Part shown: piece by piece, positions 9,243-19,010 of the stretch
Layout of the letters: each line of letters starts with the position of its first letter
Numbering within the stretch: position 1 is the stretch's first letter
Assembly: GCA_040414495.1 (NCBI GenBank)
Contig: JBEDUI010000199.1
Coordinates: 1 to 64,000 of the forward strand
From: DATAVB01 sp040414495
GTDB lineage: Bacteria; Actinomycetota; Actinomycetes; Mycobacteriales; QHCD01
Reading direction: 5' to 3'
DNA: 64,000 bases
Position numbers and translations under genes: made by a program
The notes under the pieces: generated by a model
Seen by the model: the letters and a program-made list of their open reading frames with translations, nothing else
Databases searched by the model: none
Told to the model about the DNA's origin: nothing

Positions 9243-10364
9243 ATGACCAGCCGCTGGTCGCCGGTCGCGGGCTACACGCTGGTCAGCTCGGCGAACCAGA
9301 TGCTCTGGCTCACCTTCGCCCCGATCACCACCGGGGCGGCACATCACTACCACGTGTCGGTCGGCGCGATCGGCGTTCTGGCCGAGGTTTTCCCGCTGCT
9401 GTACGTGGTGCTGGCGCTGCCGGCCGGTGTGCTGGTCGACCGGTGGTTGCGTCCGGCGCTGGCCGGTGGTGCGGTGCTGACGGCGGTCGGGGCGGTGGTA
9501 CGGCTGCTGGGGTCGGGGTTCGGTCCGGTGCTCACCGGTCAGGTGCTGATCGCGGTCGCCCAGCCGCTGGTGCTCACCGCGTTGACCGCGCTGACGCTGC
9601 GGTACCTGGATGCGGCCGACCGGTCTGCCGGCATCGCGATCTGTTCCGCGGCCGTGTTCGGGGGCATGGTGCTGGCCCTGCTGTCCGGCTCGCTGCTGGG
9701 GTCGCACCGGATCCCGTTGCTGCTCGGGCTGCAGGCCGGGTACGCGATCCTCGCCGCGGTGGTCCTGTGTCAGGCGTTGCGGCATCGCGGTCAGGTGGGT
9801 GTCGCGGCTCGCGGCGGGATCGGCCGGGTGTGGGCCGATCACTCTGTACGTCGGTTGGTGGCGCTGGTCTGCGTCGGCTTCGGGGTGTTCGTCGCGCTGA
9901 CCACCTGGTTGCAGGCGCTGCTGGATCCGGCCGGGGTATCGGAGTCGGCGGCGGGCGCGCTGCTGTTGGTGATGGTGCTGGCCGGGGTGGTGGGGTCGGC
10001 TCTGATTCCGCCGTGGGTGGTCCGGCGCGGGGTGCAACGCCGGCTGTTGGCCGGTTCGGTGTTGGCGACCGCGGCCGGCTGCGTACTGCTGGCGGCCGCA
10101 CCGGGTCTGGGTACGGGGCTGGTGGTGGTCCTGGTCGTGGGTGCCCTGCTGCTCACCGACCTCCCGGTGATCTTGGAGTTGGCCGCCGACCGGGCCGGAC
10201 CGCATGCCGGCGCGGCCACCGCCCTGCTGTGGATGGCCGGGAACGCCGGCGGGCTCATCGTGGCCGCGGCCGTACAGGTCCTGGTGCCGCACCCGGCCCT
10301 GGCCTTCCTGCTCCTGGCGGTGGTGGCGTTGGCCGCGCTGCCGATTCTGGCCCGGCTGACCTGA
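9243..10364 (+). CDS. MFS transporter
   Basis: 373-residue membrane protein with about twelve hydrophobic segments. A short MFS loop motif, ALPAGVLVDRWLRPALAGG, lies after the second helix. It begins 16 bp after the FAD oxidase and is probably cotranscribed. The ATG at 9243 is preferred over longer frames that would run back into the oxidase gene. Its stop codon directly abuts the stop of the convergent PPOX gene with no base between. Export or uptake of the oxidase's substrate is plausible but not shown by the sequence. Confidence 0.85.
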   Translation: MTSRWSPVAGYTLVSSANQMLWLTFAPITTGAAHHYHVSVGAIGVLAEVFPLLYVVLALPAGVLVDRWLRPALAGGAVLTAVGAVVRLLGSGFGPVLTGQVLIAVAQPLVLTALTALTLRYLDAADRSAGIAICSAAVFGGMVLALLSGSLLGSHRIPLLLGLQAGYAILAAVVLCQALRHRGQVGVAARGGIGRVWADHSVRRLVALVCVGFGVFVALTTWLQALLDPAGVSESAAGALLLVMVLAGVVGSALIPPWVVRRGVQRRLLAGSVLATAAGCVLLAAAPGLGTGLVVVLVVGALLLTDLPVILELAADRAGPHAGAATALLWMAGNAGGLIVAAAVQVLVPHPALAFLLLAVVALAALPILARLT

Positions 10365-10919
10365 TCAGGGTTGCAGCGCCGGCAACCCGTCGATGCTGGT
10401 GGTGTTTTTGGCCAGCCAGTAATCGTCGAAATACGCCTGGTCGCGGCGCTCGTGCGACTGGTCGAGGATGTCGCGGTCACCCCGGTAATCCATCAACGGG
10501 ACCGAGTATCCGCAGGAATCGGCGATCCGGTCGATATCGACAACGATGATCGAACGTTGGCCGATTTCCCGTGGCTTCGAAAACTGTGGCCGCAACTGCG
10601 TGAATTCCGGCTCACCCAGCCGGATGACCCGACCCCGACCGTGCAACCGTACGATCTTCGGCGGCCCGTCGAAGGCACAGAACATCAGCACGATCCGGCC
10701 GTTCTCCCGCAGGTGCGCGATCGTCTCGGCGCCGGACCCGGTGTAGTCGAGATACCCGACCCGATGCTCGCCGAGTAGGGCGAACGTACCGCCCATTCCC
10801 TTCGGCGAGACGTTCACGTGCCCGTCGCCATCCAGCGGTGCGGTACCAACAAAAAAGACGGGCTGCGCCAGCAGAAACGCGGCTAGCCGGTCGTCAATCG
10901 CCTCGTAGACCTTCCCCAT
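10365..10919 (-). CDS. Pyridoxamine 5'-phosphate oxidase-like flavoprotein
   Basis: 184-residue split-barrel FMN-binding protein of the PPOX-like group. Conserved features include the N-terminal FFVGTAPLDGDGHVNVSPKG, the strand YLDYTGSGAETIAHLRENGRI and the cofactor-side GRGRVIR. Such proteins reduce or sense small molecules with FMN or F420; the reaction is unknown here. It starts 5 bp after the rhamnosidase stop, so it is probably the second gene of that transcript. Its 3' end abuts the MFS gene exactly. Confidence 0.85.
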   Translation of the reverse strand: MGKVYEAIDDRLAAFLLAQPVFFVGTAPLDGDGHVNVSPKGMGGTFALLGEHRVGYLDYTGSGAETIAHLRENGRIVLMFCAFDGPPKIVRLHGRGRVIRLGEPEFTQLRPQFSKPREIGQRSIIVVDIDRIADSCGYSVPLMDYRGDRDILDQSHERRDQAYFDDYWLAKNTTSIDGLPALQP

Positions 10920-10924
10920 GCACC

Positions 10925-13900
10925 TCAGTCTGCCAGCGCGCCGAGCGCCGACACGAACCGATATGTGCCCGAGCCCACGCTGGCCCGTCCGCTATCGGCC
11001 ACGACGTCGCCGGAAATCGGGCTGGGCAGATGAACTTCGGCCCGCGCACCAACCGGGACGGTCAGGGCCACCTCGACCTCCTGCGCACTGCGCTGCCACG
11101 CCACCGAGACGTCGCCGCGCACCGACGAGTACCGGGCGCTGGCTCGGGTCACCCGCGGATCGGTCAGGCAGACCGGCCGCACCTCGAATTCGGACCAGCC
11201 GGGGGCGGTCGGACGCAGGCCGGCCAGCTGCTGATGCAGCCACTGCGTCGCCGTTCCCAGGAAGAAGTGGTCGTGCGAGCGGGCGTCGGCGTCCCACGCC
11301 TCCCACAGCGTCTGCGCGCCGTGCGCCCGCCAGAAACCCCAGCTGGGATGAGTCTCCTGCAGCGCCACGGTCAGGGCCAGGTCGGCATGTCCGTGCGCGG
11401 ACAGCACCGGCAGCAGGTATTTGGTCGCCAACGCACCGGTGTTCAGGTGTCCACTGTGGACATCGCGTACGTCGTGCACCAGGTTGGCCACCACCGGTTC
11501 GACGAAATCGCCTGGTACCAAACCGAATGCCAACGGCAGTACGTTGGACGCCTGCCGGTAGCCGGCCTCGATTTCGGTGGCGTACACGGCCGAATCCTTG
11601 TCCAGAAACGCCTGGTTGAACGCCTGCGCGACATCCTCGCCGAATTCGGCGTACCGGTCGGAATCGCTTGTGCGGCCGAGGGTTCGGGCGATGGCCGACA
11701 TCCGCTGAGCCGCGTGGTACGTAAACGCGGTTCCGGCGATCTTCGGGCCTTCCGGGGGAAGCGTGTGCCCCGGGGCCAGCCAGTCGCCGTGGCTGAAAGC
11801 CGGCCACAACCAACCCGCGCTCCGGCAGATGTCCCGCAACCGTTCGACATAACGGCGCATCGGCTCGTAGTGCTCGGCCAGCACATCCGCGTCGCCGTAG
11901 AACTCGTACAGATTCCAGGCGATCAACGGATATGCGCTGCTCCACGATGGATCGGTGAATTCACCCCAGCCCGGGGTCGGCGCGATCACCGGAATTCCGC
12001 CGTCGGCCAGTTGCGCGTCCCGTAAATCGTTCAGCCATTTACGGAAGAAAAGCTGCATATCGAACCGGTGCATCGCCGATTCGGCGATCAGGTGGGCATC
12101 GCCGGTCCAGCCGTTCTTTTCAAAAAACGGCGTATCGGTGGGAATTCCGTGCAGGTTATTGAGGATCGTGTCGCCGGTGGCCCGGTCGATCCAGTTCAGC
12201 AATTCGTTGGACGAGGTGAATTGCCCGGCGTTCGCGACCGCGTTGTGCACCGGTACGGCCGAGACGTGTACGGTCACCGGCCCGGTCGATTCGGCCTGTA
12301 CGTAACGGAATCCCTTGTAGCTGAACCGCGGCTCCCAGGTCCCGCCGCCGGCCAGGACGTAGCGGTCGATCTGAGTGGCGCCGTCGACATGCCAGTTGTC
12401 GGTGTCGACCACACCGGACTCGTGCAGCTTCTCGCCGTACCGCAGTGTCATCTCGGTGCCGGGATCTCCGCTGACCCGCATCCGGGCCCAACCGGCCGTG
12501 GCCCGGCCGAAATCAAAGACCTTGCTGCCGTCGGGCCTTGTCACCACCTCGACCGGTTCCAACGCTTGCGATGGCGTGATCGGCGGCATGGCCTGCACCC
12601 GCAATGCGCCGGTCGGCGCGGCCACGGTCGCGGCGTTCGACCAGCCGCTGTCGTCGAACCCGGGCTCGGCCCAGCCGGCCGGTTCGGCCCGGGCGTCGTA
12701 CACATCACCGCAGTACGTGGCGTCGGAGCGGGTCGGGCCGTCGGTGACCTTCCACTGTTCGTCGCTGACCACGCGGGTCACCGAGCCGTCGCCGTGGGTC
12801 AATTCCAACTGACACAACAGCCTCGGCTCCCCCGCCCAGGGCGCGGAATTCCAGGCCCACACACTGGCTTGGCGCACCCCGTAAAAACCGCGACCCAGTA
12901 CCGCACCAATGGCATTCCGGCCCGGCCGCAGTAATTCGGTGACGTCATGGCAGGAATACAGCACCCGGCGCTGGTAATTGGTGGTGGCCGGATCGAGTAC
13001 GGCGGCGCCGACCTTGGTGCCGTTGAGGTACAGCTCGTGGTAGCCGAGCCCGGTCCCGTACAACCGCGCCCGCACAATGTCTTCCGGCACCGCGAACTCG
13101 GTTCGCAGCAACGGCGCCGGACGCGTGGTCGTCTCGACGCTCAACGTCCGTCCACCCGGGACCACCACACCGTCCGCATAGGACTGTCCACCAGGGACGG
13201 TGGCCTTGTGGTGACTCCACCAGCCGATATCGCCGGTCGGATCGGAGAGCTCGAGATAGTACGTACCCGGGTCCAACGGGGTGTCCAGGTGCAGCCACCA
13301 GGAAAAGAAATCGCCGATCCGGTCGACCTCGTCGCGGGCCAGCACCGCGCCATCGGGTCCGTCGCTGCGCAGCGTCGCGGTGCACCGCAGCCCGGACGCA
13401 CCCCAGCTCATCAAGCAGACGCTCACCGAGGTGGCCGGAGCGTCGGCGGTGAACGACTGACCGAGCGTGTGCCCGGCGCTCAACCGGACCGGCTCGTCCC
13501 GTTCGGCGTACCGCAGCGGCAAGACCGAATCCGCCGCTGGATAGCCGATCCAGCGCGCCCGCCAGTCGCTCTCCTCCAGCAGCGCCATCTCCCACCACGA
13601 CGGTTCGCTCCACGCCGAGAGCGATCCGCCGCCGTCCGCGACCCGGACTGCCCACCAGTACCGGCGGCTCGAATCCAGGGCCGGGCCGTCGTACCGGATG
13701 TCATGCGGCGACTCGCCTGCCACCAGGCCGCTGTCCCAGACGTCCGGCTGGTCCGGCACCAGTTCGGGTCGGCTCGCGACCACGATCTGGTACGCGCTCT
13801 GCCGTTCGCCTTGGCCGGTCCCGCTCGCGATCCAGGAGAACCGCGGCCGGCGCGCATCGACCCCCAACGGTGTCTGCGCGTGCTCCACGGTCAACCGGGT

Positions 13901-13942
13901 GAGGGTGAGGCTGCTCATCGCGCCAGCGTCCCGAGTCATCAT
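10925..13942 (-). CDS. Alpha-L-rhamnosidase, GH78 family
   Basis: 1005-residue glycoside hydrolase that releases terminal L-rhamnose from plant glycosides or polysaccharides. The N-terminal beta domain starts with PLGVDARRPRFSW, typical of bacterial rhamnosidases. Beta-sandwich carbohydrate-binding domains follow. The (alpha/alpha)6 catalytic domain contains FFEKNGWTGDAHL (GWTGD at about 611-615), a GH78 hallmark with catalytic acidic residues. There is no signal peptide, so it probably acts in the cytoplasm on imported oligosaccharides. ATG ATG at 13942/13939 follows GGGAGG. It is divergent from a HAM1-like gene only 56 bp away. No sugar transporter is nearby. Confidence 0.93.
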   Translation of the reverse strand: MMTRDAGAMSSLTLTRLTVEHAQTPLGVDARRPRFSWIASGTGQGERQSAYQIVVASRPELVPDQPDVWDSGLVAGESPHDIRYDGPALDSSRRYWWAVRVADGGGSLSAWSEPSWWEMALLEESDWRARWIGYPAADSVLPLRYAERDEPVRLSAGHTLGQSFTADAPATSVSVCLMSWGASGLRCTATLRSDGPDGAVLARDEVDRIGDFFSWWLHLDTPLDPGTYYLELSDPTGDIGWWSHHKATVPGGQSYADGVVVPGGRTLSVETTTRPAPLLRTEFAVPEDIVRARLYGTGLGYHELYLNGTKVGAAVLDPATTNYQRRVLYSCHDVTELLRPGRNAIGAVLGRGFYGVRQASVWAWNSAPWAGEPRLLCQLELTHGDGSVTRVVSDEQWKVTDGPTRSDATYCGDVYDARAEPAGWAEPGFDDSGWSNAATVAAPTGALRVQAMPPITPSQALEPVEVVTRPDGSKVFDFGRATAGWARMRVSGDPGTEMTLRYGEKLHESGVVDTDNWHVDGATQIDRYVLAGGGTWEPRFSYKGFRYVQAESTGPVTVHVSAVPVHNAVANAGQFTSSNELLNWIDRATGDTILNNLHGIPTDTPFFEKNGWTGDAHLIAESAMHRFDMQLFFRKWLNDLRDAQLADGGIPVIAPTPGWGEFTDPSWSSAYPLIAWNLYEFYGDADVLAEHYEPMRRYVERLRDICRSAGWLWPAFSHGDWLAPGHTLPPEGPKIAGTAFTYHAAQRMSAIARTLGRTSDSDRYAEFGEDVAQAFNQAFLDKDSAVYATEIEAGYRQASNVLPLAFGLVPGDFVEPVVANLVHDVRDVHSGHLNTGALATKYLLPVLSAHGHADLALTVALQETHPSWGFWRAHGAQTLWEAWDADARSHDHFFLGTATQWLHQQLAGLRPTAPGWSEFEVRPVCLTDPRVTRASARYSSVRGDVSVAWQRSAQEVEVALTVPVGARAEVHLPSPISGDVVADSGRASVGSGTYRFVSALGALAD

Positions 13943-13998
13943 GCCAGCCTCCCGAGCCCGGGCACGCGCAACAAGTCGGCAGACCGCAAACGGTCACA

Positions 13999-14589
13999 AT
14001 GACCGGCATGCTCGCCTTCGTCACCGGCAATCCCGGTAAGTACGCCACCGCGTGCGATCACCTCGGACGCTTCGGCGTCGAGGTGGAGCAAATTAACCTG
14101 GCGTTGACCGAGATCCAGAGCACGTCGGTGGCGGATGTGGCGCGGCACAAGGCGATCCAGGCGTTCGACGCGCTGGGACGGCCGGTGCTGGTGCAGGATT
14201 CCGGCTTCGGCTTCGAGGAATTCGGCGGCTGGCCCGGACCGATGGTCAAACACCTGGTCGAGGCGGTCGGCGCGGCCGGGGTAAGCCACCTCGCCGACCT
14301 GACCCAGGGTCGGCGGGGCGCGTTCACCTCGGTCGTGGTGTACGTCGATCAGAACGGCGGCCGGCACGAGTTCACCGATCCCGGCCGGCGTGGGCGGATC
14401 GCGAGGCGGCCGGCCGGCCCGGATATCGCCGGTGCCTGGTCGGCGTTGTGGAACGTGTTCATCGCCGATGGCACCGACGTCCCGATGGCGGCGCTGCATA
14501 CCGAGGATCGCGATGCGTTGTTCGACCGCTGGCGCACCGAATCCGCATTCGCCGAGCTGGGCCGATGGCTGACCAGATCCGGACAGTGA
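13999..14589 (+). CDS. Non-canonical purine NTP pyrophosphatase, HAM1/RdgB-like
   Basis: 196-residue member of the ITPase/HAM1 family, which removes inosine, xanthosine and other damaged nucleoside triphosphates. The N-terminal VTGNPGKY matches the nucleotide-binding start, VQDSGFGFEEF matches the catalytic acidic motif (usually EDSGL), and GGWPGPMVKHL matches the GxPG motif. The sequence is divergent from standard RdgB, so a different nucleotide preference is possible. The ATG at 13999 has no clear ribosome site; a second ATG is 9 bp downstream. It is divergent from the rhamnosidase. Confidence 0.75.
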   Translation: MTGMLAFVTGNPGKYATACDHLGRFGVEVEQINLALTEIQSTSVADVARHKAIQAFDALGRPVLVQDSGFGFEEFGGWPGPMVKHLVEAVGAAGVSHLADLTQGRRGAFTSVVVYVDQNGGRHEFTDPGRRGRIARRPAGPDIAGAWSALWNVFIADGTDVPMAALHTEDRDALFDRWRTESAFAELGRWLTRSGQ

Positions 14590-14673
14590 CCGTGATCTCG
14601 GAACGCGCCCCGGTGCTGTTTGAGTAGCGGTGAGATCATCAGGCCGTTTGGCTTCGACGCGGTAAGGAGCGGT

Positions 14674-15915
14674 ATGCCACCGGCCACCTTCTCGGCACTG
14701 TCGCATGTGGAATGTTCCCGCACCTCGACCCGATATGACGCCGATATTGTGCAGGGAACCTCCGAGGTCGGAGCACCGCTGTTGGCCCGCTACGACCTCG
14801 AGCGCGTCGCGGCGACGCTGACCCGCGAGCAGATCGCCGGCCGGGCGCCGGACCTGTGGCGCTATCACGAACTGCTTCCCGTACGTGATGAACGGCACGT
14901 CGTCACGCTCGGCGAAGGCATGACTCCGCTGCTACCGCTACCCCGATACGGCCGGCAGATCGGCCTTCGGAATCTGCTGATGAAGGACGAAGGGCTGATC
15001 CCGACCGGGGCGTTCAAGGCCCGGGGCGCGGCGGTCGGCGTATCCCGCGCAGCCGAACTCGGAGTGACCGGGGTCGCCATGCCGACCAATGGCAACGCCG
15101 GCGCCGCCTGGGCGATCTACGCGGCGCGGGCTGGCCTGCGCAGCCTGATCGCGATGCCGGTCGACGCGCCGGAAATCACCCGCGCCGAATGCGTAGTAAG
15201 CGGGTCGGAACTGTACTTAGTGGACGGTCTGATCGGCGACGCCGGCAATTTGGTCGCGGCCGCGGTCGCCGAACGCCCGGGCTACCAGGAGGTTTCGACG
15301 CTGAAGGAGCCCTACCGACTGGAGGGCAAGAAGACGATGGGGTACGAGATCGTCGAGCAGTTGGGCTGGCGGACGCCCGACGTCATCCTCTACCCCACCG
15401 GTGGCGGCGTGGGCATCATCGGCATTTACAAGGCGTTGCTGGAAATGCGGGAGCTGGGCTGGTTGACCGGCGACCTGCCGCGACTTGTTGCCGTGCAGGC
15501 CGCCGGCTGCGCGCCCATCGTCGAGGCATTTTCCCGCGGCGAAACCGAAAGTACGCCGTTCCCGAATGCGCACACAATCGCATTCGGCATTACCGTACCC
15601 AAGGCGTTGGGCGATTTCCTTGTTCTGGAAGCGGTACGGGAAACCAGCGGCACCGCGATCGCCGTCACGGATGAGGAGTTGCTGGCCGCGCAATCCGCGC
15701 TCGCCCGTAGCGAAGGCGCGTTTATCTGCCCCGAGGGGGCCGCCTGCTTCGCCGCGGTAGAGCAGTTACGGGCCGCGAACTGGCTGGGCGAGAACGAAAA
15801 TGTGGTCGTACTTAATACCGGTGCGGGCATCAAATATCCGGACACCGTACGGGTCGACGTACCGACATTGCCGGTAGACGGCCAAATTCCGGTGACGACC
15901 GGGCATCGACTATGA
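14674..15915 (+). CDS. Threonine synthase-like PLP enzyme without complete zinc ribbon
   Basis: 413-residue fold-II PLP enzyme related to threonine synthase, which converts O-phosphohomoserine to threonine. The Schiff-base lysine is Lys115 in TGAFKARG, PTNGNAGAA is at 137-145, and the phosphate-binding PTGGGVGI is present. Threonine synthases of this type start with a four-Cys zinc ribbon; here only ECSRTSTRYDAD and GTSEVGAPLL remain, with one cysteine. The ATG at 14674 follows AAGGAG. The gene is coupled by an ATGA overlap to abgT and the amidohydrolase. That context suggests a specialised role in a salvage operon rather than housekeeping threonine synthesis. Confidence 0.8.
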   Translation: MPPATFSALSHVECSRTSTRYDADIVQGTSEVGAPLLARYDLERVAATLTREQIAGRAPDLWRYHELLPVRDERHVVTLGEGMTPLLPLPRYGRQIGLRNLLMKDEGLIPTGAFKARGAAVGVSRAAELGVTGVAMPTNGNAGAAWAIYAARAGLRSLIAMPVDAPEITRAECVVSGSELYLVDGLIGDAGNLVAAAVAERPGYQEVSTLKEPYRLEGKKTMGYEIVEQLGWRTPDVILYPTGGGVGIIGIYKALLEMRELGWLTGDLPRLVAVQAAGCAPIVEAFSRGETESTPFPNAHTIAFGITVPKALGDFLVLEAVRETSGTAIAVTDEELLAAQSALARSEGAFICPEGAACFAAVEQLRAANWLGENENVVVLNTGAGIKYPDTVRVDVPTLPVDGQIPVTTGHRL

Positions 15916-17444
15916 CCGAGGAACTCGCCACCGAGCAGAAACCAACCAGTCGACGGGACCGGTTTTTCGCCACCGTTGACCGGGTCGGAAACAAGGTTCC
16001 GCACCCGTTCATGCTTTTCCTGTATTTGCTGATCGCCCTCGCCATTGTCACGGCGATTCTGGCCGCATTCCACGAGAGCGCCCAGCCACCGGGATCCTCG
16101 AAATCGGTGCCGGTCCGCAGCCTCGTGTCGGTCGCCGGCATTCAGAACCTGCTGGAAACGTTCGTCACCAACTTCATCGGCTTTCCCCCGCTCGGTGTGG
16201 TGCTGGCGGTGCTGCTCGGAGTTGGCGTGGCCGAACGCAGCGGCTTTATGTCCACTGTGGTCGTCGCGGTGTTGAGTAAGGTGCCGCGCGGTCTGATGCC
16301 GTACGCGGTCACCTATATCGCCGGTCAAGGCCATGTCATGGGCGACGCGTCGATGGTCATCCTGCCGCCGCTGGCCGCATTGGCGTTCCGCGCGGTCGGC
16401 CGGCATCCGATCGCCGGCATGATCGGCAGTTTCGCCTCCACGACCGTCGGTTACGCCTCCGGCGTGATGATCGGCGCGCTGGATGCGAACCTGTCCACCA
16501 TCAGCGGCGCGGTCATTCCACATGGGACACACGCCACCGCATCGGTGCTGATGAACTACTTCTTCCAGGGCGCGGCCGGGCTGATCCTGCCGCTGTTGAC
16601 CGGGTTCATCCTGGTGCACTGGGTCGAGCCGACGCTGCCGGAGTACGAAGTGCCGGCCGACGAGGAGAGTCGCGAAGTGACGGCCCGGGAACGGCGTGCA
16701 CTGGTTATCGCCGTAGCCGCATTGCTGGTATTCCTGGCCGTGATCTTCACCTGCTGGCTGGTGCCCGGCGGCCCGTTGCAGGGCAAGCAGGGCGCGCTGC
16801 TGGATTCACCGTTCTTCACCAGCGTGGTCACGTTCGTGATGCTGGCGTTTTTGATCTGCGGTGTCAGCTACGGCATCGCGGCCGGGACGATCCGGCGCAG
16901 CAGCGACGTCCCCAGAATGATGGGTGAGTCGCTGCAGAGCATGGTCGGCTATATCGTGATCGCCTTTACCGCCGGGCAATTCATCGCGATGTTCACCTGG
17001 ACCAATCTCGGTGAATACATCGCGGTGAAAGGCGCGGACGGACTGCGCGCGGCGCACCTGACCGGTTTTCCCGCACTGGTGGTGGCCATTTTGTTCAGCG
17101 CGGTACTGTCGCTGGTGATCTTCTCCGGGGCGTCACTGTGGACGATCCTGGCCCCGGTGCTGGTGCCGATGTTCGCCGGCCTCGGGTTCCATCCCGCGGT
17201 GATCCAGGCGGCCTACCGGGTCGGCGATTCGGTGACGCACCCGATCTCGCCGCTGAATCCGTACGTGTACATGCTGGAGATGTCGGCCCGTAAATACGGG
17301 AAACAATTCTCGATCGGCATGCTGTTCGCGCGACTGAGCCTGTTCGTCATACCGGTACTGGTGTTGTGGCTCATCATCTTCGCGGTCTTTTATTTCGCCG
17401 GAATACCGTTCGGCCCCGGTACATCGGTCAGGCTGCACACATGA
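15912..17444 (+). CDS. abgT: AbgT-family p-aminobenzoyl-glutamate transporter
   Basis: 510-residue inner-membrane transporter of the AbgT family, which carries p-aminobenzoyl-glutamate or, in some members, sulfonamides. The N-terminus FFATVDRVGNKVPHPFMLFLYL is a family signature, shown here only as a landmark. Further motifs are GVGVAERSGF, HVMGDASMVILPPLAAL and the C-terminal DSVTHPISPLNPY. Ten or more hydrophobic segments are present. It overlaps the upstream PLP enzyme and the downstream amidohydrolase by ATGA on each side, so all three are one coupled operon. The adjacent AbgA-type hydrolase supports p-aminobenzoyl-glutamate as substrate. Confidence 0.92.
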   Translation: MTEELATEQKPTSRRDRFFATVDRVGNKVPHPFMLFLYLLIALAIVTAILAAFHESAQPPGSSKSVPVRSLVSVAGIQNLLETFVTNFIGFPPLGVVLAVLLGVGVAERSGFMSTVVVAVLSKVPRGLMPYAVTYIAGQGHVMGDASMVILPPLAALAFRAVGRHPIAGMIGSFASTTVGYASGVMIGALDANLSTISGAVIPHGTHATASVLMNYFFQGAAGLILPLLTGFILVHWVEPTLPEYEVPADEESREVTARERRALVIAVAALLVFLAVIFTCWLVPGGPLQGKQGALLDSPFFTSVVTFVMLAFLICGVSYGIAAGTIRRSSDVPRMMGESLQSMVGYIVIAFTAGQFIAMFTWTNLGEYIAVKGADGLRAAHLTGFPALVVAILFSAVLSLVIFSGASLWTILAPVLVPMFAGLGFHPAVIQAAYRVGDSVTHPISPLNPYVYMLEMSARKYGKQFSIGMLFARLSLFVIPVLVLWLIIFAVFYFAGIPFGPGTSVRLHT

Positions 17445-18706
17445 GCGAATCAACCGCGGTCCGTTGGCGCCGCGATATCCATCGTTTTCCCGAGGTCGGG
17501 TTCACCGAATTTCGTACCGCCAGCCGTATCGCCGGCGCATTCGCCGATCTGGGTTGGCAGGTCGTATTCGGCCCGCACGCAATGTCGGCCGACGACCGCC
17601 TCGGCCTGCCCGCGCCCGATGTATTGGGGGACGCCTACAACCGGGCGGCCGAGTCCGGAGCCGATGAACGGTTCCTGCCGGCAATGCGGGGCGGGCATAC
17701 GGCCGTGGTCGTCACGCTGGCCAGCGGGCGGCCGGGGCCGGCGATCGGGCTGCGGGCCGACATCGACGCGTTGCCGATCCGGGAATCGTCCGACGCGATG
17801 CATGTGCCGACAGCACAGGGATTCCGGTCCACGAACGCAGGCGTCATGCACGCCTGCGGCCACGACGGCCACATCGGTATCGCGGTCGAATTGGCCGAGC
17901 GGCTCACCGCGCGGCCACCCGCCTCGGGGTCGGTGACGATCTTCTTCCAACCGGCCGAGGAGGGCGGCCGGGGTGCCCGGGCCATGGTGCCGACCGGGCT
18001 GGCCGACCGGATCGATCTCATGCTCGCCGCCCACCTCGGCCTGCGGCTGCCGACCGGGTCCGTGGCCAGCTCGATGGACGGCCTGCTGGCCAATTCGAAG
18101 CTCCGGGCCACCTTTCACGGAGTGGCCGCGCACGCCTCGCTCGCCCCGCAGGAGGGTCGCAACGCGCTGCTTGGGGCGGCCTCGGCGATGCTGGCGATCC
18201 ACGGCCTGCCTCGGATTCCCGGTCACGAGACCCGGGTCGGGGTCGGGCGAATCAGCGGCGGTACGTCCAGCAACATCGTCCCGGATACGGCCGAGATGCT
18301 GCTGGAAACCCGGGCCGACGAGGGTTCGGTCAACGAGGACCTGGAGGCCCGGACCAGGACGGCGCTGCTCGGCGCGGCTCAAATGCACGGCCTGACCGTA
18401 GACATCGAACTGATCGGCGGGGTGACTACGGCGCGGGCCGACCGCCAGGCGATCGATGCGGTAGAGACGGCGGCGACCGAACTCGGGCTGCGGCTGGCGA
18501 GCCCGGCTGCGGACAGCGGCGTAGGCAGCGACGACGCGACCGCGTTCATGCGACGCGCGCAGCAAGGCGGCGGCGCGGCCACGTACTTCGGTATCGGCGC
18601 CGATCTCGCCGGCGCACACCACACCCCGACGTTCGATTTCGACGAGCGGGCACTCGGGCCGGGCGTTGACCTGCTCGAGCGCATCACCCGTACCGCAACC
18701 GGCTAA
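17441..18706 (+). CDS. M20-family amidohydrolase, AbgA-type p-aminobenzoyl-glutamate hydrolase
   Basis: 421-residue zinc or manganese amidohydrolase. The start WRRDIHRFPEVGFTEFRTA, metal motif HACGHDGH (137-144), FQPAEEGGRGARAM, and GTSSNIVPDTAEM all parallel Escherichia coli AbgA rather than general carboxypeptidases. A C-terminal SDDATAFM and HHTPTFDFDE complete the metal site. It would cleave p-aminobenzoyl-glutamate, or a similar N-acyl amino acid, in the cytoplasm after AbgT uptake. Only one hydrolase subunit gene is present, whereas E. coli has AbgA and AbgB. The ATG at 17441 overlaps the abgT stop as ATGA. Confidence 0.88.
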   Translation: MSESTAVRWRRDIHRFPEVGFTEFRTASRIAGAFADLGWQVVFGPHAMSADDRLGLPAPDVLGDAYNRAAESGADERFLPAMRGGHTAVVVTLASGRPGPAIGLRADIDALPIRESSDAMHVPTAQGFRSTNAGVMHACGHDGHIGIAVELAERLTARPPASGSVTIFFQPAEEGGRGARAMVPTGLADRIDLMLAAHLGLRLPTGSVASSMDGLLANSKLRATFHGVAAHASLAPQEGRNALLGAASAMLAIHGLPRIPGHETRVGVGRISGGTSSNIVPDTAEMLLETRADEGSVNEDLEARTRTALLGAAQMHGLTVDIELIGGVTTARADRQAIDAVETAATELGLRLASPAADSGVGSDDATAFMRRAQQGGGAATYFGIGADLAGAHHTPTFDFDERALGPGVDLLERITRTATG

Positions 18707-18774
18707 CCGAACCCAACCGCCTGATCGAACTGCAACCGCTTAACCGCAGCACAACCGCGTAGGCACGTCCCCTC

Positions 18775-18850
18775 GTGTTGATCATGAAGTTCCCTGCTCG
18801 ACACGCCGACGACACGCCGAGGTTTGCGTCGGTAACTTCATGATCAACAC
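18775..18850. repeat. Inverted repeat, TGATCATG palindrome family
   Basis: Perfect 17-bp arms (18775-18791 with 18834-18850) reading GTGTTGATCATGAAGTT flank a 42-nt spacer that contains a direct repeat of GACACGCCGA. The outer core TTGATCATG is shared with the other palindromes of the window. It follows the end of the abgT operon by 69 bp and could act as a transcript end, although no T-tract follows. Confidence 0.85.
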
Positions 18851-19010
18851 CAATGGGGGCGGCGAGCGAGCGAAAGACGGCCCCGCCACCGAAAGCAAAA
18901 CGGCGCCGCCACAGAAAAGCCCGTACGAGGACGATCCGACCATGTTCGACCTAATCCGGTCGGTCCGGCTGTTGACTGCGTCGGGCTTCACTTGTACTTT
19001 CCGAACATCT

